The notes beneath the pieces were generated by a model that made no database searches, was not told the origin of the DNA, and saw only the letters and a program-made list of their open reading frames with translations. DNA of 64,000 nucleotides, from the NCBI GenBank assembly GCA_934645175.1, contig CAKUDE010000002.1:32366-96365 (forward strand). The letters run 5' to 3'. The stretch is from an uncultured Oscillospiraceae bacterium (GTDB lineage: Bacteria; Bacillota; Clostridia; Oscillospirales; Oscillospiraceae). The position numbers were made by a program, and so were the translations under genes. Positions 1 to 8,396 of this stretch are shown here, piece after piece (position 1 is the stretch's first letter; every line of letters starts with the position of its first letter).

Positions 1-286
1 TGCCGCAGGCAATCTGCGGGCGCACCAGCGCCGCTTCCGTGTGGAAGGTGTCGGCGTAGACGCGTTCCAGGTTGTCACGTCCGACGTCATCGTAGCCGTA
101 GCCGGTCGTCGCGGCGAAGCAGGCCGCGCTGACGCGGTTTTTCTGCATGGCGGCGAGGACCTTCGCCTGATTGTATTCCGCCGTGCGGTCGAGCGCGGCG
201 AAACGCTCGGTCAGCCCGCTCAGGATATGCTCGCCGAAGTCGCAGACCTCCGGTGAGACGCCGAGTGCGCGGTACATCTCCTTCAT
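1..286 (-). CDS. Methionine gamma-lyase family (aluminium-resistance-type) PLP protein, partial
   Basis: The gene starts at 286 and runs off the left edge of the window, so only about 95 N-terminal residues are visible. My translation begins MKEMYRALGVSPEV and contains GYGYDDVGRDNLE followed by the VYADTFHTEAALVRPQI stretch. This is the typical N-terminus of the PLP-dependent Met_gamma_lyase / 'aluminium resistance protein' family, which resembles cystathionine lyases. The lysine that binds PLP lies outside the window. Its start overlaps the stop of the AbrB-type gene upstream (ATGA), which indicates translational coupling. The true substrate is unknown. Confidence 0.8.
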   Translation of the reverse strand, partial: MKEMYRALGVSPEVCDFGEHILSGLTERFAALDRTAEYNQAKVLAAMQKNRVSAACFAATTGYGYDDVGRDNLERVYADTFHTEAALVRPQIACG

Positions 287-528
287 GTTTCCGTCTCCTT
301 CTCTATCTTCTCGAAAATCCGGCGCGCCACATCGTCAAGCACCTCCGGGCGGGTTACGAACAGCCCGTTTTCCTCGTCGCCGAGGATCAGCAGGGTATCT
401 CCGGGGCGGATGCCGTACAGCTCCCGCGCCTCCTTGGGAATGACGATCTGGCCGCGCTCGCCGACCTTCGCCGTGCCGAAAATATGCCGGCCGTGCTGCC
501 GGCCGAGCAAATGCTTGCCGCCTGCCAT
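283..528 (-). CDS. AbrB/SpoVT-type transcriptional regulator (81 aa)
   Basis: This small DNA-binding protein has the swapped-hairpin AbrB domain: GTAKVGERGQIVIPKEAREL at about residues 18-37, then GIRPGDTLLIL and a short charged C-terminal tail. The start at 528 is chosen because a GAGGAGG ribosome binding site lies just upstream; a longer reading frame to 630 has no such site. It overlaps the following lyase-family gene by four bases, so the two are probably one operon and it may regulate that gene (inference). Its DNA target cannot be read from the sequence. Confidence 0.85.
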   Translation of the reverse strand: MAGGKHLLGRQHGRHIFGTAKVGERGQIVIPKEARELYGIRPGDTLLILGDEENGLFVTRPEVLDDVARRIFEKIEKETET

Positions 529-665
529 TGCGCGCCTCCTCTCGCTGCGGAAAACGGCAGCGCCGTCCCTACAAATCATACTTTTCATATTTTGCATACG
601 GATTATACCGCCCGACGGGACGCTTGTCAAGCCTCTTCCGTGCGCAATGCGTCCTCCGGCAGACG

Positions 666-699
666 AAAAAGGCTCCCCACGAATCAGGGAAGCCTTTTT
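666..699. terminator. Bidirectional hairpin terminator between pyrG and the AbrB gene
   Basis: AAAAAGGCT-CCC pairs with GGG-A-AGCCTTTTT, giving T-runs on both strands. It would end pyrG transcription coming from the right. Confidence 0.7.
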
Positions 700-727
700 G
701 CGTCGTCATAAGCCCGCCGGTACGGAT

Positions 728-900
728 TGTCATTGCGAGGCCACGCCGGTGGCCGTGGCAATCTCCTGTAAGACCTGACTTCAGATTGCCGCGTCGGGCT
801 TGCGCCCTCCTCGCAATGACACAGGGGGAGAGTGCCGCTCCGCTCCTCGCAATGACACAGGGGGAGAGTGCCGCTCCGCTCCTCGCAATAACATACGGTG
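728..900. repeat. REP-like palindromic repeat, locus 1, with 36-bp tandem tail
   Basis: The first half is TGTCATTGCGAGG with the inner stem CCACgccgGTGG, then CGTGGCAATCTC, a spacer, and the second half AGATTGCCGCGTCGGG to CCTCGCAATGACA. The end half is then repeated with a period of 36 bp, starting near 807, 843 and 879. It fills most of the gap 529-924, where I see no gene. Confidence 0.85.
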
Positions 901-924
901 GGAGCGGCGTATCGTCTCGTTATT

Positions 925-2517
925 TCATTTCAATGCGGCGCGGATGAGACCGAGGAAAAGCGGGTGCGGATGGTTCGGACGGGAGTTGAATTCCGGGTGC
1001 GCCTGTGTTGCAAGGAAGAAGGGATGGCCGGGCAGCTCGACCATTTCAATGATGCGCCCGTCGGGCGACTTGCCGCACAGCCGCAGTCCGGCGGCCGTCA
1101 GAGCCTCGCGGTAGTCATTGTTAAATTCATAGCGGTGGCGGTGGCGCTCGGAGATGTCCCGTGCGCCGTAGAGCGCCTCGGCGCGGGAGCCGGACTCCAG
1201 ACGGCAGGGATAGGCGCCGAGACGCAGCGTGCCGCCCAGATCGACGACGCCGGCCTGATCCGGCATCAGATGGATGACCGGGTGCGGCGTCTCGGGGTCA
1301 AACTCCGTGCTGTGTGCGCCGTGCAGACCTGCCACGTTCCGGGCGTATTCGATCACGGCGAGCTGCATTCCGAGACACAGCCCCAGATACGGTACGCCCG
1401 TTTTGCGCGCATACTCGATGGCGCAGAGCATCCCGTCCGTACCGCGCGTACCGAAGCCGCCGGGAACGAGAATGCCCTCCGCCTCGCGCAGCCGCGCGGC
1501 GGCGTTTTCGGGCGTAAGCGTTTCCGCGTCCACCCAGTCGAGCCGCACCTCGGCGTCGCAGGCGAAGCCTGCGTGCTTCAGCGCTTCAACGACGCTTAAA
1601 TAAGCGTCATGCAGCGTAATATACTTTCCGACCAACGCGATGCGCACGCTGCGCTTCGGATGCTGCCAGCGCTCGCACATTTCGCGCCACGCCTGAAGCT
1701 GCGGCTCGCGCTGCGCCAGACAGAGGCTCTCCAGTACGACCTGCGCCAGGTGCTCCTCCTCGAGCATCAACGGGACCTGATACAAAATCGGCGCGTCCAG
1801 ATTTTCCAGCACATGATCCTGCGGCACATTGCAGAACAGTGCCAGCTTGCTGCGAATGTCCGGCGTGAGCGGGTAGTCCGAGCGGCAGACGAGCACGTCC
1901 GGCCGCAGCCCCAGACCCTGAAGCTCACGGACGCAGGCCTGTGTCGGCTTGGACTTCATCTCGCCCGAGGCGCGCAGATAGGGGATCAGCGTGACAAGCA
2001 GAATCACGGCGTTTTCGCGGCCGACCTCGTTCTGAAACTGTCGAATGGCCTCCAGAAACGGCGCGCTCTCCATATCGCCGACGGTGCCGCCGACTTCGAT
2101 GATGGCGATGGTGTCCTCCTCCGGCGAGCCGTGATAGAAGCGCGATTTGATCTCGTTTGTGATATGCGGGATGAACTGCACCGTGCCGCCGCCGAACTCG
2201 CCGCGCCGCTCGCGTTCGAGGACAGCGCTGTAGATCTTTCCGGAGGTCACGTTGGAGCCGCGTGTGAGCCGCTCGTCGATGAAGCGCTCATAGTGGCCGA
2301 GGTCGAGGTCGGTCTCCGCGCCGTCGTCCGTGACGAACACCTCGCCGTGCTGTACGGGGTTCATGGTGCCGGGGTCGATGTTGAAATACGGATCGAATTT
2401 CTGCATGGTCACGCGATAGCCGCGTGCCTTGAGCAGCCGCCCGAGCGAGGCGGCGGTGATGCCCTTGCCCAGGCCGGACACGACGCCGCCGAGCACGAAT
2501 ACGTATTTTACTGCCAT
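925..2517 (-). CDS. pyrG: CTP synthase (530 aa)
   Basis: It makes CTP from UTP, ATP and glutamine in the cytosol, the last step of de novo pyrimidine nucleotide synthesis. The N-terminal synthetase domain starts [19 protein letters not shown] and contains the [13 protein letters not shown] and GGTVGDMES motifs. The C-terminal class I glutaminase domain has [10 protein letters not shown] with the nucleophile Cys and a final HPE motif. Length fits the family. The start at 2517 has an AAAGGGA ribosome binding site eight bases upstream; the open frame continues to 2658 only because it reads into a repeat. A possible regulatory leader precedes it (see 2526-2572). Confidence 0.97.
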   Translation of the reverse strand: MAVKYVFVLGGVVSGLGKGITAASLGRLLKARGYRVTMQKFDPYFNIDPGTMNPVQHGEVFVTDDGAETDLDLGHYERFIDERLTRGSNVTSGKIYSAVLERERRGEFGGGTVQFIPHITNEIKSRFYHGSPEEDTIAIIEVGGTVGDMESAPFLEAIRQFQNEVGRENAVILLVTLIPYLRASGEMKSKPTQACVRELQGLGLRPDVLVCRSDYPLTPDIRSKLALFCNVPQDHVLENLDAPILYQVPLMLEEEHLAQVVLESLCLAQREPQLQAWREMCERWQHPKRSVRIALVGKYITLHDAYLSVVEALKHAGFACDAEVRLDWVDAETLTPENAAARLREAEGILVPGGFGTRGTDGMLCAIEYARKTGVPYLGLCLGMQLAVIEYARNVAGLHGAHSTEFDPETPHPVIHLMPDQAGVVDLGGTLRLGAYPCRLESGSRAEALYGARDISERHRHRYEFNNDYREALTAAGLRLCGKSPDGRIIEMVELPGHPFFLATQAHPEFNSRPNHPHPLFLGLIRAALK

Positions 2518-2525
2518 GTGTCTAT

Positions 2526-2572
2526 TTCCCTTTCTCTGTAAAAGCGCGAAAGGGAACCGGACGGTTCCCTTT
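2526..2572 (-). promoter_or_regulatory. Possible switch-like leader of pyrG
   Basis: On the minus strand a perfect 11-bp hairpin (AAAGGGAACCG, loop 2 nt, CGGTTCCCTTT; plus positions 2549-2572) lies upstream of pyrG. Its 3' arm contains TTCCCTTT, which is also complementary to the AAAGGGAA ribosome binding site at 2526-2533. The two pairings exclude each other. No strong T-run follows the hairpin. A regulatory role is inference. Confidence 0.4.
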
Positions 2573-2836
2573 GTGTCATTGTAAGGATCAGCGCGGTGCC
2601 CCCCGCACTGTGTCATTGCGGGAAGAAAAGCAACGCGGCGTTCTCCCCCCTGCGTCATTGCGAGGAGCGGAGCGACGCGGCAATCTGAAGTCAGGCCTTA
2701 CAGAAGATTGCCACGGCCACCGGCGTGGCCTCGTAATGACATATCGGCAGATTGCCACGGGCGGCAAAGCCGCCCTCGCAATGACAACGCGGACGGCATG
2801 AGATTGCCACGACCCCTCCGGGGTCTCGCAATGACA
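2572..2836. repeat. REP-like palindromic repeat, locus 2 (three or four units)
   Basis: Several family halves stand in a row. Their inner stems are CCACcggcGTGG near 2715, GGCGGcaaaGCCGCC near 2760 and ACCCCtccGGGGT near 2812, each bounded by ATTGC and GCAAT. It occupies the gene-free gap 2518-2981 between pckA and pyrG. The remainder (2837-2981) is GC-rich, with no gene seen. Confidence 0.85.
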
Positions 2837-2981
2837 ATGCACGCCGATGCGCGGGATTGCGGCGATTTGCGAGCGCAAGTCGCGCAATCATACGTCGATC
2901 CCCTGCGGCGGGCGGTTTCCGCCCGCCGCAGTCACGGCTCACCGGTTGCGCGTCCCGCAGGGGTCGCGAACGTCCTTCGTC

Positions 2982-4571
2982 TTACTTCGCCTTCGGGCCG
3001 GCGGCGGCGATGTGGGCGGGCATATTCGGGTACTTCTTTGCGAAGTTCTCCTGGAACATGGCGGCCAGCTTGTTTGCCTGCTCGTCATAGGCGGCCTTGT
3101 CTGCCCAGAGGCCGCGTGCGTCGAGCATTTCGTCGGGCACGTTCGGGCATTTGGTGGGGTAATCGACGTTGAACACGTCGTGATGCTTGAATTCGACATT
3201 ATCGAAGTCGCCGTTGAGCGCGGCGGAGACCATCGCGCGGGTATAGGCGAGCTTCATACGCTTGGCGCCGTGCGCGGCGCTGCCGCCTGCCCAGCCGGTG
3301 TTGACCAGATAGACCTTTGCGCCGCTTTCGCGGATGCGCTTGCCGAGCATCTCGGCATAAACCGACGGATCCATCGGCATGAACGGCTCGCCGAACAGCG
3401 TAGAGAAGGTCGGCTGCGGCTCCGTGACGCCGCGCTCCGTACCGGCCAGCTTGGAGGTGAAGCCGGTGACGAAGTGGTACATTGCCGCGTCTTCATCCAG
3501 CCGGGAGATGGGGGGCAGGACGCCGAAGGCATCGGCCGTCAGGAAGATGACCACCTTCGGAATGCCGCCGACGCCGGGAATGGCGGCGTTGGAGATGTAG
3601 TTGATCGGATAGCCGACGCGGGTGTTCTCCGTCAGGCTGCCGTCGTCAAAGTCGAATTCGCGGGTCTCGTCGTCCATGACGACGTTCTCCACCAGGGAGC
3701 CGAAGCGAATGGCGTGGTAGATTTCCGGTTCATTCTCTTCCTTGAGGTTGATGCACTTGGCATAGCAGCCGCCTTCAATGTTGAAGATGCCTTCGCCGGA
3801 CCAGCCGTGCTCATCGTCGCCGATAAGCTTGCGGGCCGGGTCGGCCGACAGCGTGGTCTTGCCGGTGCCGGACAGGCCGAAGAATACGGCTGTTTCGTGC
3901 GTCTCGGGATCCATATTGGCCGAGCAGTGCATCGGCAGGATGTTTTCCTTGGTCAGGACGTAGTTCATCGTGGAGAACACGCTCTTCTTGATTTCGCCGG
4001 CATACTGCGAGCCGCAGATGACGATCAGGTGCGCCTCATAGTCGATCATGATGGCGGCCTCGGAGTTCACGCCGTCGATCACAGGGTCGCACTTGAAGCC
4101 GGGCGCGCAGAGGACGGTGTAGTCGGCCTCGCCGTAGGCGGCAAGCTGCTCCGCATTCGGGCGGATCAGGAGCTGATGGATAAAGAGGTTCTGGCTTGCA
4201 AGCTCGTTGACGATGCGGAACTTCTTGGTATGTACGGGATCCGCGCCTGCAAAGCCGTCGAAGATAAAGACCTCTCTGCCCTGAAGATAGGCGCAGAGCT
4301 TGCCCTTGATGGCGTCGAATTTTTCTTTGGAGATCGGACGGTTGACCTTGCCCCAGGCAATGTCGTCATGGACGGCGGGGGTATCGACGATGAATTTGTC
4401 GTTAGGCGAACGGCCGGTGTATTTGCCGGTGGTGACGACGAGTGCGCCGGTATTGCTCAGCTTGCCCTCGCCGCGGCGCAGCGCGGCCTCGACGAGCTGT
4501 GCAGGACCGAGATTGCGGTAGACCGCCTTAGGCGCAAGAATGCCCAGCTTTTCCAGTCCGTAGGTTTCCAT
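2982..4571 (-). CDS. pckA: Phosphoenolpyruvate carboxykinase, ATP-dependent (529 aa)
   Basis: It interconverts oxaloacetate plus ATP with phosphoenolpyruvate, CO2 and ADP. Visible motifs are RSPNDKF (54-60), the P-loop GLSGTGKTT (232-240) and GDDEHGW (251-257), which bind substrate, nucleotide and metal in the ATP-type family. Length matches the usual 520-540 residues. The start at 4571 follows a clear AGGAGG; the frame extends further upstream without a ribosome binding site. In fermenting clostridia the enzyme can run in either direction, and the sequence does not say which. Confidence 0.97.
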   Translation of the reverse strand: METYGLEKLGILAPKAVYRNLGPAQLVEAALRRGEGKLSNTGALVVTTGKYTGRSPNDKFIVDTPAVHDDIAWGKVNRPISKEKFDAIKGKLCAYLQGREVFIFDGFAGADPVHTKKFRIVNELASQNLFIHQLLIRPNAEQLAAYGEADYTVLCAPGFKCDPVIDGVNSEAAIMIDYEAHLIVICGSQYAGEIKKSVFSTMNYVLTKENILPMHCSANMDPETHETAVFFGLSGTGKTTLSADPARKLIGDDEHGWSGEGIFNIEGGCYAKCINLKEENEPEIYHAIRFGSLVENVVMDDETREFDFDDGSLTENTRVGYPINYISNAAIPGVGGIPKVVIFLTADAFGVLPPISRLDEDAAMYHFVTGFTSKLAGTERGVTEPQPTFSTLFGEPFMPMDPSVYAEMLGKRIRESGAKVYLVNTGWAGGSAAHGAKRMKLAYTRAMVSAALNGDFDNVEFKHHDVFNVDYPTKCPNVPDEMLDARGLWADKAAYDEQANKLAAMFQENFAKKYPNMPAHIAAAGPKAK

Positions 4572-4818
4572 AAAATAACCTCCTATTAAACAATAAAACT
4601 TGACCGATTGATCCGGAGAAGCTCCGGTATGGGCGGAAGCCCAACTTCCACCGTGACCATTGTAGCACGCCGCGATGCAAATTTCCACACCTATTTTGCA
4701 AATTTTTTGTTGCAAAACGGCGGAATATTCGCGAAATATGTATTTTTATACGGAACAAATCATACACCGGGCAAAACGACGGTTTTTCGGCCTCGTAAAA
4801 CGCGAAAGACGAGCAGGC
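4572..4818. other. Intergenic control region between pckA (-) and a lipoprotein gene (+)
   Basis: No gene is visible. Reading toward pckA there is a TACAAT -10-like element (plus 4660-4665) with only a weak -35, and short hairpins CCGGAG-ctt-CTCCGG (near 4614-4628) and GGGC-ttcc-GCCC in the likely 5' untranslated region. The stretch 4690-4760 is AT-rich. Confidence 0.4.
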
Positions 4819-4847
4819 TTGACATTCGCGCTGTAAAATGATATAAT
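4819..4847 (+). promoter_or_regulatory. Sigma-A promoter of the 4902 lipoprotein gene
   Basis: TTGACA (4819-4824), 17-bp spacer, TATAAT (4842-4847): a perfect consensus, about 55 bases before the start codon. Confidence 0.85.
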
Positions 4848-4901
4848 CACCGGGCAGTCCGCAGGGAGAACGAAATGCAGAGATACAGGGAGGATTGAGC
4901 C

Positions 4902-6149
4902 ATGCAAAAACGGCTGCTTGCACCGCTTCTGCTGTTTGTGGCGCTTTTGCTTTGCACCGCCTGCCGGGAGCTGCCGTGGGACGGTACGGACGAACCCTCC
5001 GCACACTGTTCGCTCCGGATTCTGGATGCGGCGGACGGCACGCTTCTGCGCACGCTGACCGTCGCCTCCGGGGAAGCGCCCGCGCCGGAGATGCCGCAGC
5101 GTGAGGGCGAAGAATTTGTCGGTTTTTTCGCCGATGCCGGACTGCGGGAGCCCTTTGACGGCAGCCGTCCCCTCACGGAGGATGGAACGATCTATGCCGC
5201 ATGGCGCACACCGCTGGAGGACACGCGCGCATGGATGCTCGCCGGTTCTCTGCGCGCTTACCCGGAGAACAATGACGGGCGCGTCTGGCCGCAGGATGCC
5301 TTTCTTTTGCAGCGGACGGCGCACAACACCTTTGAGATCACGGCCGATCTGTACGCGGGCGACGAGTTTACGCTCGCCGTTATTGAGCCGGACGAGATCA
5401 GAAGCGCCTCGGTCGGCGCGGAGGCGCTGGAGGCGGCGGACGGTCTGCTGCTGGCCGGAGCGGAAAACCGCATCCGTGTCCGGCAGTCCGGAAAATACAG
5501 GATCACACTGATGACGGACCGGAAAACGGCCGCTCTGTGCCGCATCCGCTGCCTACGCGTCGGAAAAGCGGAGCAGCACCTGCCCGAGGAGGCAGACATC
5601 CGCCTGTGGGCGTCCTTCCTGAACTGGGACTTCCGTCCCATGCAGCGCGACGGCGACAGCCTGACGTGGTACTGTGAGGTGGAGGTTCCGGCGGGCGGCG
5701 GCGAGTACCTGATCAAAAACTCCGCCGACGGCACGGTGTATACCGACCGACAGTCCGCCTGCCGGCTCGAGGAGGGACGGCAGCTTGTTGTGCTGACGCT
5801 GGCGCGTATTGAGGGCGAGCTGTACGCCGTCGATATTTCGGCGCAGCCGCCGGAGTACTACCTCGTCCTTGCGGGCAGCGAGGATGACGCGGATGCGTGG
5901 CTTCGCCTGCGCCGGAGGGACGACGGGACATACGCCCGCGACGTGCGTTTTACCGAGGACGACATGAACGGCGACGGCAGTGTTTCCTTCCGCATTTTTT
6001 ACGGTACCGAGGATTTTGTGCCGCAGGCGTGGCGTTTTGGTGGGGCGGACGGTCGTCCCTGCACTGCCGCACCGGGTGAGTACACCGTCGTATTTGACCC
6101 GCAGACCGGCGCGGTGCGTGTGGTTCCGTGCGATGAAGAGATATGGTGA
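4902..6149 (+). CDS. Secreted lipoprotein with an InlB-type repeat and beta-rich modules (415 aa)
   Basis: A hydrophobic leader MQKRLLAPLLLFVALLLC is followed by TACREL, so Cys21 is a probable lipid-attachment site, although the residue at -3 is Cys rather than the usual Leu. Residues about 38-92 fit the Listeria-Bacteroides (InlB B-type) repeat, ending in FVGFFADAGLREPFDG and IYAAW. The rest appears to hold three related beta-rich segments (near 100-200, 225-300 and 315-410) with alternating short strands and acidic loops; the last has DDMNGDGS, a possible calcium-binding loop. Function is unknown; binding of a surface ligand is only a guess. Ribosome binding site GGGAGG, single gene with its own promoter. 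Confidence 0.75.
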   Translation: MQKRLLAPLLLFVALLLCTACRELPWDGTDEPSAHCSLRILDAADGTLLRTLTVASGEAPAPEMPQREGEEFVGFFADAGLREPFDGSRPLTEDGTIYAAWRTPLEDTRAWMLAGSLRAYPENNDGRVWPQDAFLLQRTAHNTFEITADLYAGDEFTLAVIEPDEIRSASVGAEALEAADGLLLAGAENRIRVRQSGKYRITLMTDRKTAALCRIRCLRVGKAEQHLPEEADIRLWASFLNWDFRPMQRDGDSLTWYCEVEVPAGGGEYLIKNSADGTVYTDRQSACRLEEGRQLVVLTLARIEGELYAVDISAQPPEYYLVLAGSEDDADAWLRLRRRDDGTYARDVRFTEDDMNGDGSVSFRIFYGTEDFVPQAWRFGGADGRPCTAAPGEYTVVFDPQTGAVRVVPCDEEIW

Positions 6150-6194
6150 ACAGACGATCGTAAGAAATGTTTGCAAAAAATTCATATTTGCATC

Positions 6195-6223
6195 TTGACA
6201 CGCTCGTTGTGCCGTGCTAAAAT
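6195..6223 (+). promoter_or_regulatory. Promoter of a candidate non-coding RNA
   Basis: TTGACA (6195-6200), 17-bp spacer, TAAAAT (6218-6223). No convincing coding sequence follows. Confidence 0.7.
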
Positions 6224-6226
6224 ACA

Positions 6227-6410
6227 GCATAACGGAGCAGGAAACGCAAATGCGGCGCGCAGGGTTCTGCGCGATCGGCCTTGGGGTGCAAGCCCCGCAG
6301 CTCCCGACCCGCGGCAGCGTTATGCCGCGCACCGAATTTACATTCTCTCCTTTTAAAAGCCCTTTTTACCCCTAGCGCAGCGCCCGGCCGGGATTTCCCG
6401 ACCGGGCGCT
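6227..6410 (+). ncRNA. Candidate structured small RNA of unknown family
   Basis: A strong promoter precedes this segment and a strong hairpin ends it. Within it GCATAACG (6227-6234) can pair with CGTTATGC (6318-6325). Inside are CGCGCAG-ggtt-CTGCGCG (6256-6273) and GGGG-tgcaag-CCCC (6283-6296). GCGGCA/TGCCGC (6311-6328) forms a hairpin that would compete with the outer pairing. I could not match it to SRP RNA (no GGAAGGAAGCAG-like loop), RNase P, tmRNA or 6S RNA. The assignment rests on promoter, folding and lack of an ORF. Confidence 0.45.
6379..6410. terminator. Strong 14-bp hairpin ending the candidate RNA
   Basis: AGCGCCCGGCCGGG, loop ATTT, CCCGACCGGGCGCT, followed on the plus strand by TTGCCCTTTT. 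One mismatch in the stem. Confidence 0.65.
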
Positions 6411-6448
6411 TGCCCTTTTACACCGGTCTTACGCGGTCTGTACCGGCA

Positions 6449-6750
6449 AGCCGTGGCAATCTGCCGACGTGTCATTGTGAGACGGCAGGAACAATATGTC
6501 ATTGTGAGGGTAGCAGGAACGATATGTCATTGCGAAACCCCGCAGGGGTCGTGGCAATCTCATATACCGACAACTGTCATTGCGAGGGCGGCTTCGCCGC
6601 CCGTGGCAATCTCGTGCAAGACCCGACTTTAGATTGCCGCGTCGGGCTTGCGCCCTCCTCGCAATGACACAGGGGAGAGGACGCCGCTCCGCTCCTCGCA
6701 ATGACACGTTGGTGAGAGTGCCGTGCCGACCTTCTTTGCAATGATATGTG
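6449..6750. repeat. REP-like palindromic repeat, locus 3 (multiple units, partly degenerate)
   Basis: It includes stems ACCCCgcaGGGGT near 6537, GGCGGcttcGCCGCC near 6590, and a GCCGCGTCGGG-type end half near 6637-6665, followed by partial CCTCGCAATGACA tandem ends. The first copies are decayed (TGTCATTGTGAG). No gene seen in 6411-6826. Confidence 0.8.
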
Positions 6751-6783
6751 AGTGGCAGATTTTCCCCGCAATGACGGATATGC

Positions 6784-6810
6784 AAAAAGCCTCCCAAACG
6801 GGAGGCTTTT
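6784..6810 (-). terminator. secG terminator
   Basis: AAAAGCCTCCC, loop AAAC, GGGAGGCTTTT; T-runs in both directions, 17 bases after the secG stop. Confidence 0.85.
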
Positions 6811-6826
6811 GATTTGATCGGAAAAA

Positions 6827-7072
6827 TCAGCCTGCGGCGTAGAGCAGGGAGACGAACAGCGTCAGCAGGACGAAAGCTGCCGCAACCCACTTGGTCGCGC
6901 GCTGCAGCTTGGCGTCGAGCGTGGCGGCCTGACCCTTGCCGAGGAAATTGTCCGCATTGCCGGCCAGAACGCCGAGACCGCTTTCCTTGCTGGACTGGAG
7001 CAGGACGATCACGGACAGGACAACGCAGGAAATGAGCTGGCAAACCAGCAGAATGATCTTAACAGCACCCAT
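6827..7072 (-). CDS. secG: Protein translocase subunit SecG (81 aa)
   Basis: It is the small SecYEG channel subunit that assists protein export through the cytoplasmic membrane. Two membrane segments are visible (about residues 4-26 and 62-80), joined by the conserved loop LLQSSKESGLG (25-35) that marks SecG. Length is standard. The start at 7072 has a GGAGG site; a longer frame to 7144 has none. It has its own promoter and terminator, so it is a single-gene unit next to prfB rather than next to rnr/smpB as in many Firmicutes. Confidence 0.95.
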   Translation of the reverse strand: MGAVKIILLVCQLISCVVLSVIVLLQSSKESGLGVLAGNADNFLGKGQAATLDAKLQRATKWVAAAFVLLTLFVSLLYAAG

Positions 7073-7156
7073 AGTAACCTCCAAAAAGCCGCGCTTTCGG
7101 CTGGCGGCGCGCCGGAATCCGATTCTTACGAACAGTAAGTACAAACAGTACCTCTG

Positions 7157-7185
7157 ATTCTAGCATGAAGCGGCCCAAAAATCAA
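7157..7185 (-). promoter_or_regulatory. secG promoter
   Basis: Minus strand TTGATT, 17-bp spacer, TAGAAT (plus 7180-7185 and 7157-7162). Confidence 0.6.
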
Positions 7186-7207
7186 GCACTTTTTTCGATT
7201 TTCGGCT

Positions 7208-8329
7208 TTATTTTGTCGCCCAGTTTCCCGTGGCGGCACAGGTCAGGTAGGCGTTGATGAAGCCGTCGATCTCGCCGTCCATCACGGCGCTGATGTTTGT
7301 GCTTTCAAAGCCGGTGCGCGTGTCCTTGGCAAGCGTGTAGGGCATGAACACATAGGAGCGGATCTGGCTGCCCCATTCGATCTTCTGCTGCACGCCCTTG
7401 ATGTCGGAGATCTTCTCCAGATGCTCGCGCTCCTTGATTTCGATGAGCTTGGAGCGAAGCATCCGCATACAGGTCTCCTTGTTTTGGAACTGGTCGCGCT
7501 GCGTCTGGCAGGAGACGACGATGCCCGTCGGCTTATGGATCAGACGCACGGCGGAGGACGTTTTGTTGATATGCTGGCCGCCTGCGCCGGAGGAGCGGTA
7601 GACCTGCATTTCAATGTCCTCCGGGCGAATCTCAACCTCCACGTTGTCGTCGATCTCCGGAATAACCTCTACGGCGGAGAATGATGTGTGGCGGCGCCCC
7701 GCGGCGTCGAAGGGGGAGATGCGTACCAGACGGTGCACGCCCGCTTCGCCCTTGAGGAAGCCGAAGGCGTTCTCACCCTCGATCATGATATCGGCGGACT
7801 TCAGGCCGGCTTCGTCGCCGTCGAGGTAGTCCAGAATTTTATAGGTGTAGCCGTGTGCTTCCGCCCAGCGGGTATACATCCGGTAGAGCATATAGCACCA
7901 GTCCTGCGCTTCGGTGCCGCCCGCGCCCGCGTGGAAGGACAGAAGCGCGTTGTTGGCGTCGTACTCGCCGGTGAGCAGCGTTTCCAGACGTGCCTCCTCC
8001 ATCGCGGCGACGAGCTTGTCATAGCCCTCGGTCAGCTCCGCAAGCATGGAGTCGTCGTTTTCCTCCAACGCCATTTCGCAGATGGTCATCAGGTCGTCCC
8101 ACGACGAGACCATCGCCTGATACTTGTCGCGCCGATGCTCCAGCTGCTTTGTGCGCATTACGGCCTTCTGCGAGCGGGCGGGATCGTCCCAGAAGCCGGG
8201 CGATTCGGCCATTGCGTGCAGGCGCTCCAGCTCGTCGAGCATGGCCTGCGGCAAAAACGCCGCGCGCAGCTCGGTGAGCTTCGGCTTGATGTCGTTCAGT
8301 TTTGTTTTATATTCTTCAAATTGGATCAT
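7208..8329 (-). CDS. prfB: Peptide chain release factor 2 (373 aa)
   Basis: It ends translation at UGA and UAA codons. The peptidyl-hydrolysis motif GGQ (residues 250-252, within SSGAGGQHINKTSS) and the stop-recognition tripeptide SPF (205-207), which distinguishes RF2 from RF1, are both present. The start MIQFEEYKTKL at 8329 is preceded by a GGAG about 13 bases upstream. Unlike many bacterial prfB genes, the N-terminal region reads through in one frame with no in-frame UGA near codon 25, so the usual programmed +1 frameshift is absent. It is the last gene of the trpS-tagO-wecB-prfB run. Confidence 0.95.
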   Translation of the reverse strand: MIQFEEYKTKLNDIKPKLTELRAAFLPQAMLDELERLHAMAESPGFWDDPARSQKAVMRTKQLEHRRDKYQAMVSSWDDLMTICEMALEENDDSMLAELTEGYDKLVAAMEEARLETLLTGEYDANNALLSFHAGAGGTEAQDWCYMLYRMYTRWAEAHGYTYKILDYLDGDEAGLKSADIMIEGENAFGFLKGEAGVHRLVRISPFDAAGRRHTSFSAVEVIPEIDDNVEVEIRPEDIEMQVYRSSGAGGQHINKTSSAVRLIHKPTGIVVSCQTQRDQFQNKETCMRMLRSKLIEIKEREHLEKISDIKGVQQKIEWGSQIRSYVFMPYTLAKDTRTGFESTNISAVMDGEIDGFINAYLTCAATGNWATK

Positions 8330-8396
8330 ATTCTTCGTCGCTCCGATGTTCAATCTCCTGTAATACTGTCGCCGTCCCGGCGCGGGCCGCAGGGGT

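Noticed and set aside
800..900. Three regularly spaced direct repeats that look like a short CRISPR array
   Set aside because: The 36-bp period is filled entirely by the repeat itself, with no unique spacers and no cas genes; it is a tandem end of the REP-like family.
2518..2658. N-terminal extension of PyrG by 47 residues
   Set aside because: The extra codons are repeat sequence and the leader hairpin; the conserved [11 protein letters not shown] start has its own ribosome binding site.
2847..4589. Long plus-strand reading frame of 580 codons
   Set aside because: It is the antisense shadow of pckA, caused by high GC; composition is Val/Asp/Ala/His-rich with no family features.
6227..6410. 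SRP RNA or 6S RNA
   Set aside because: No SRP apical loop or GGAAGGAAGC-like motif, and no long closing stem with a central bubble as in 6S RNA; left as unknown RNA.
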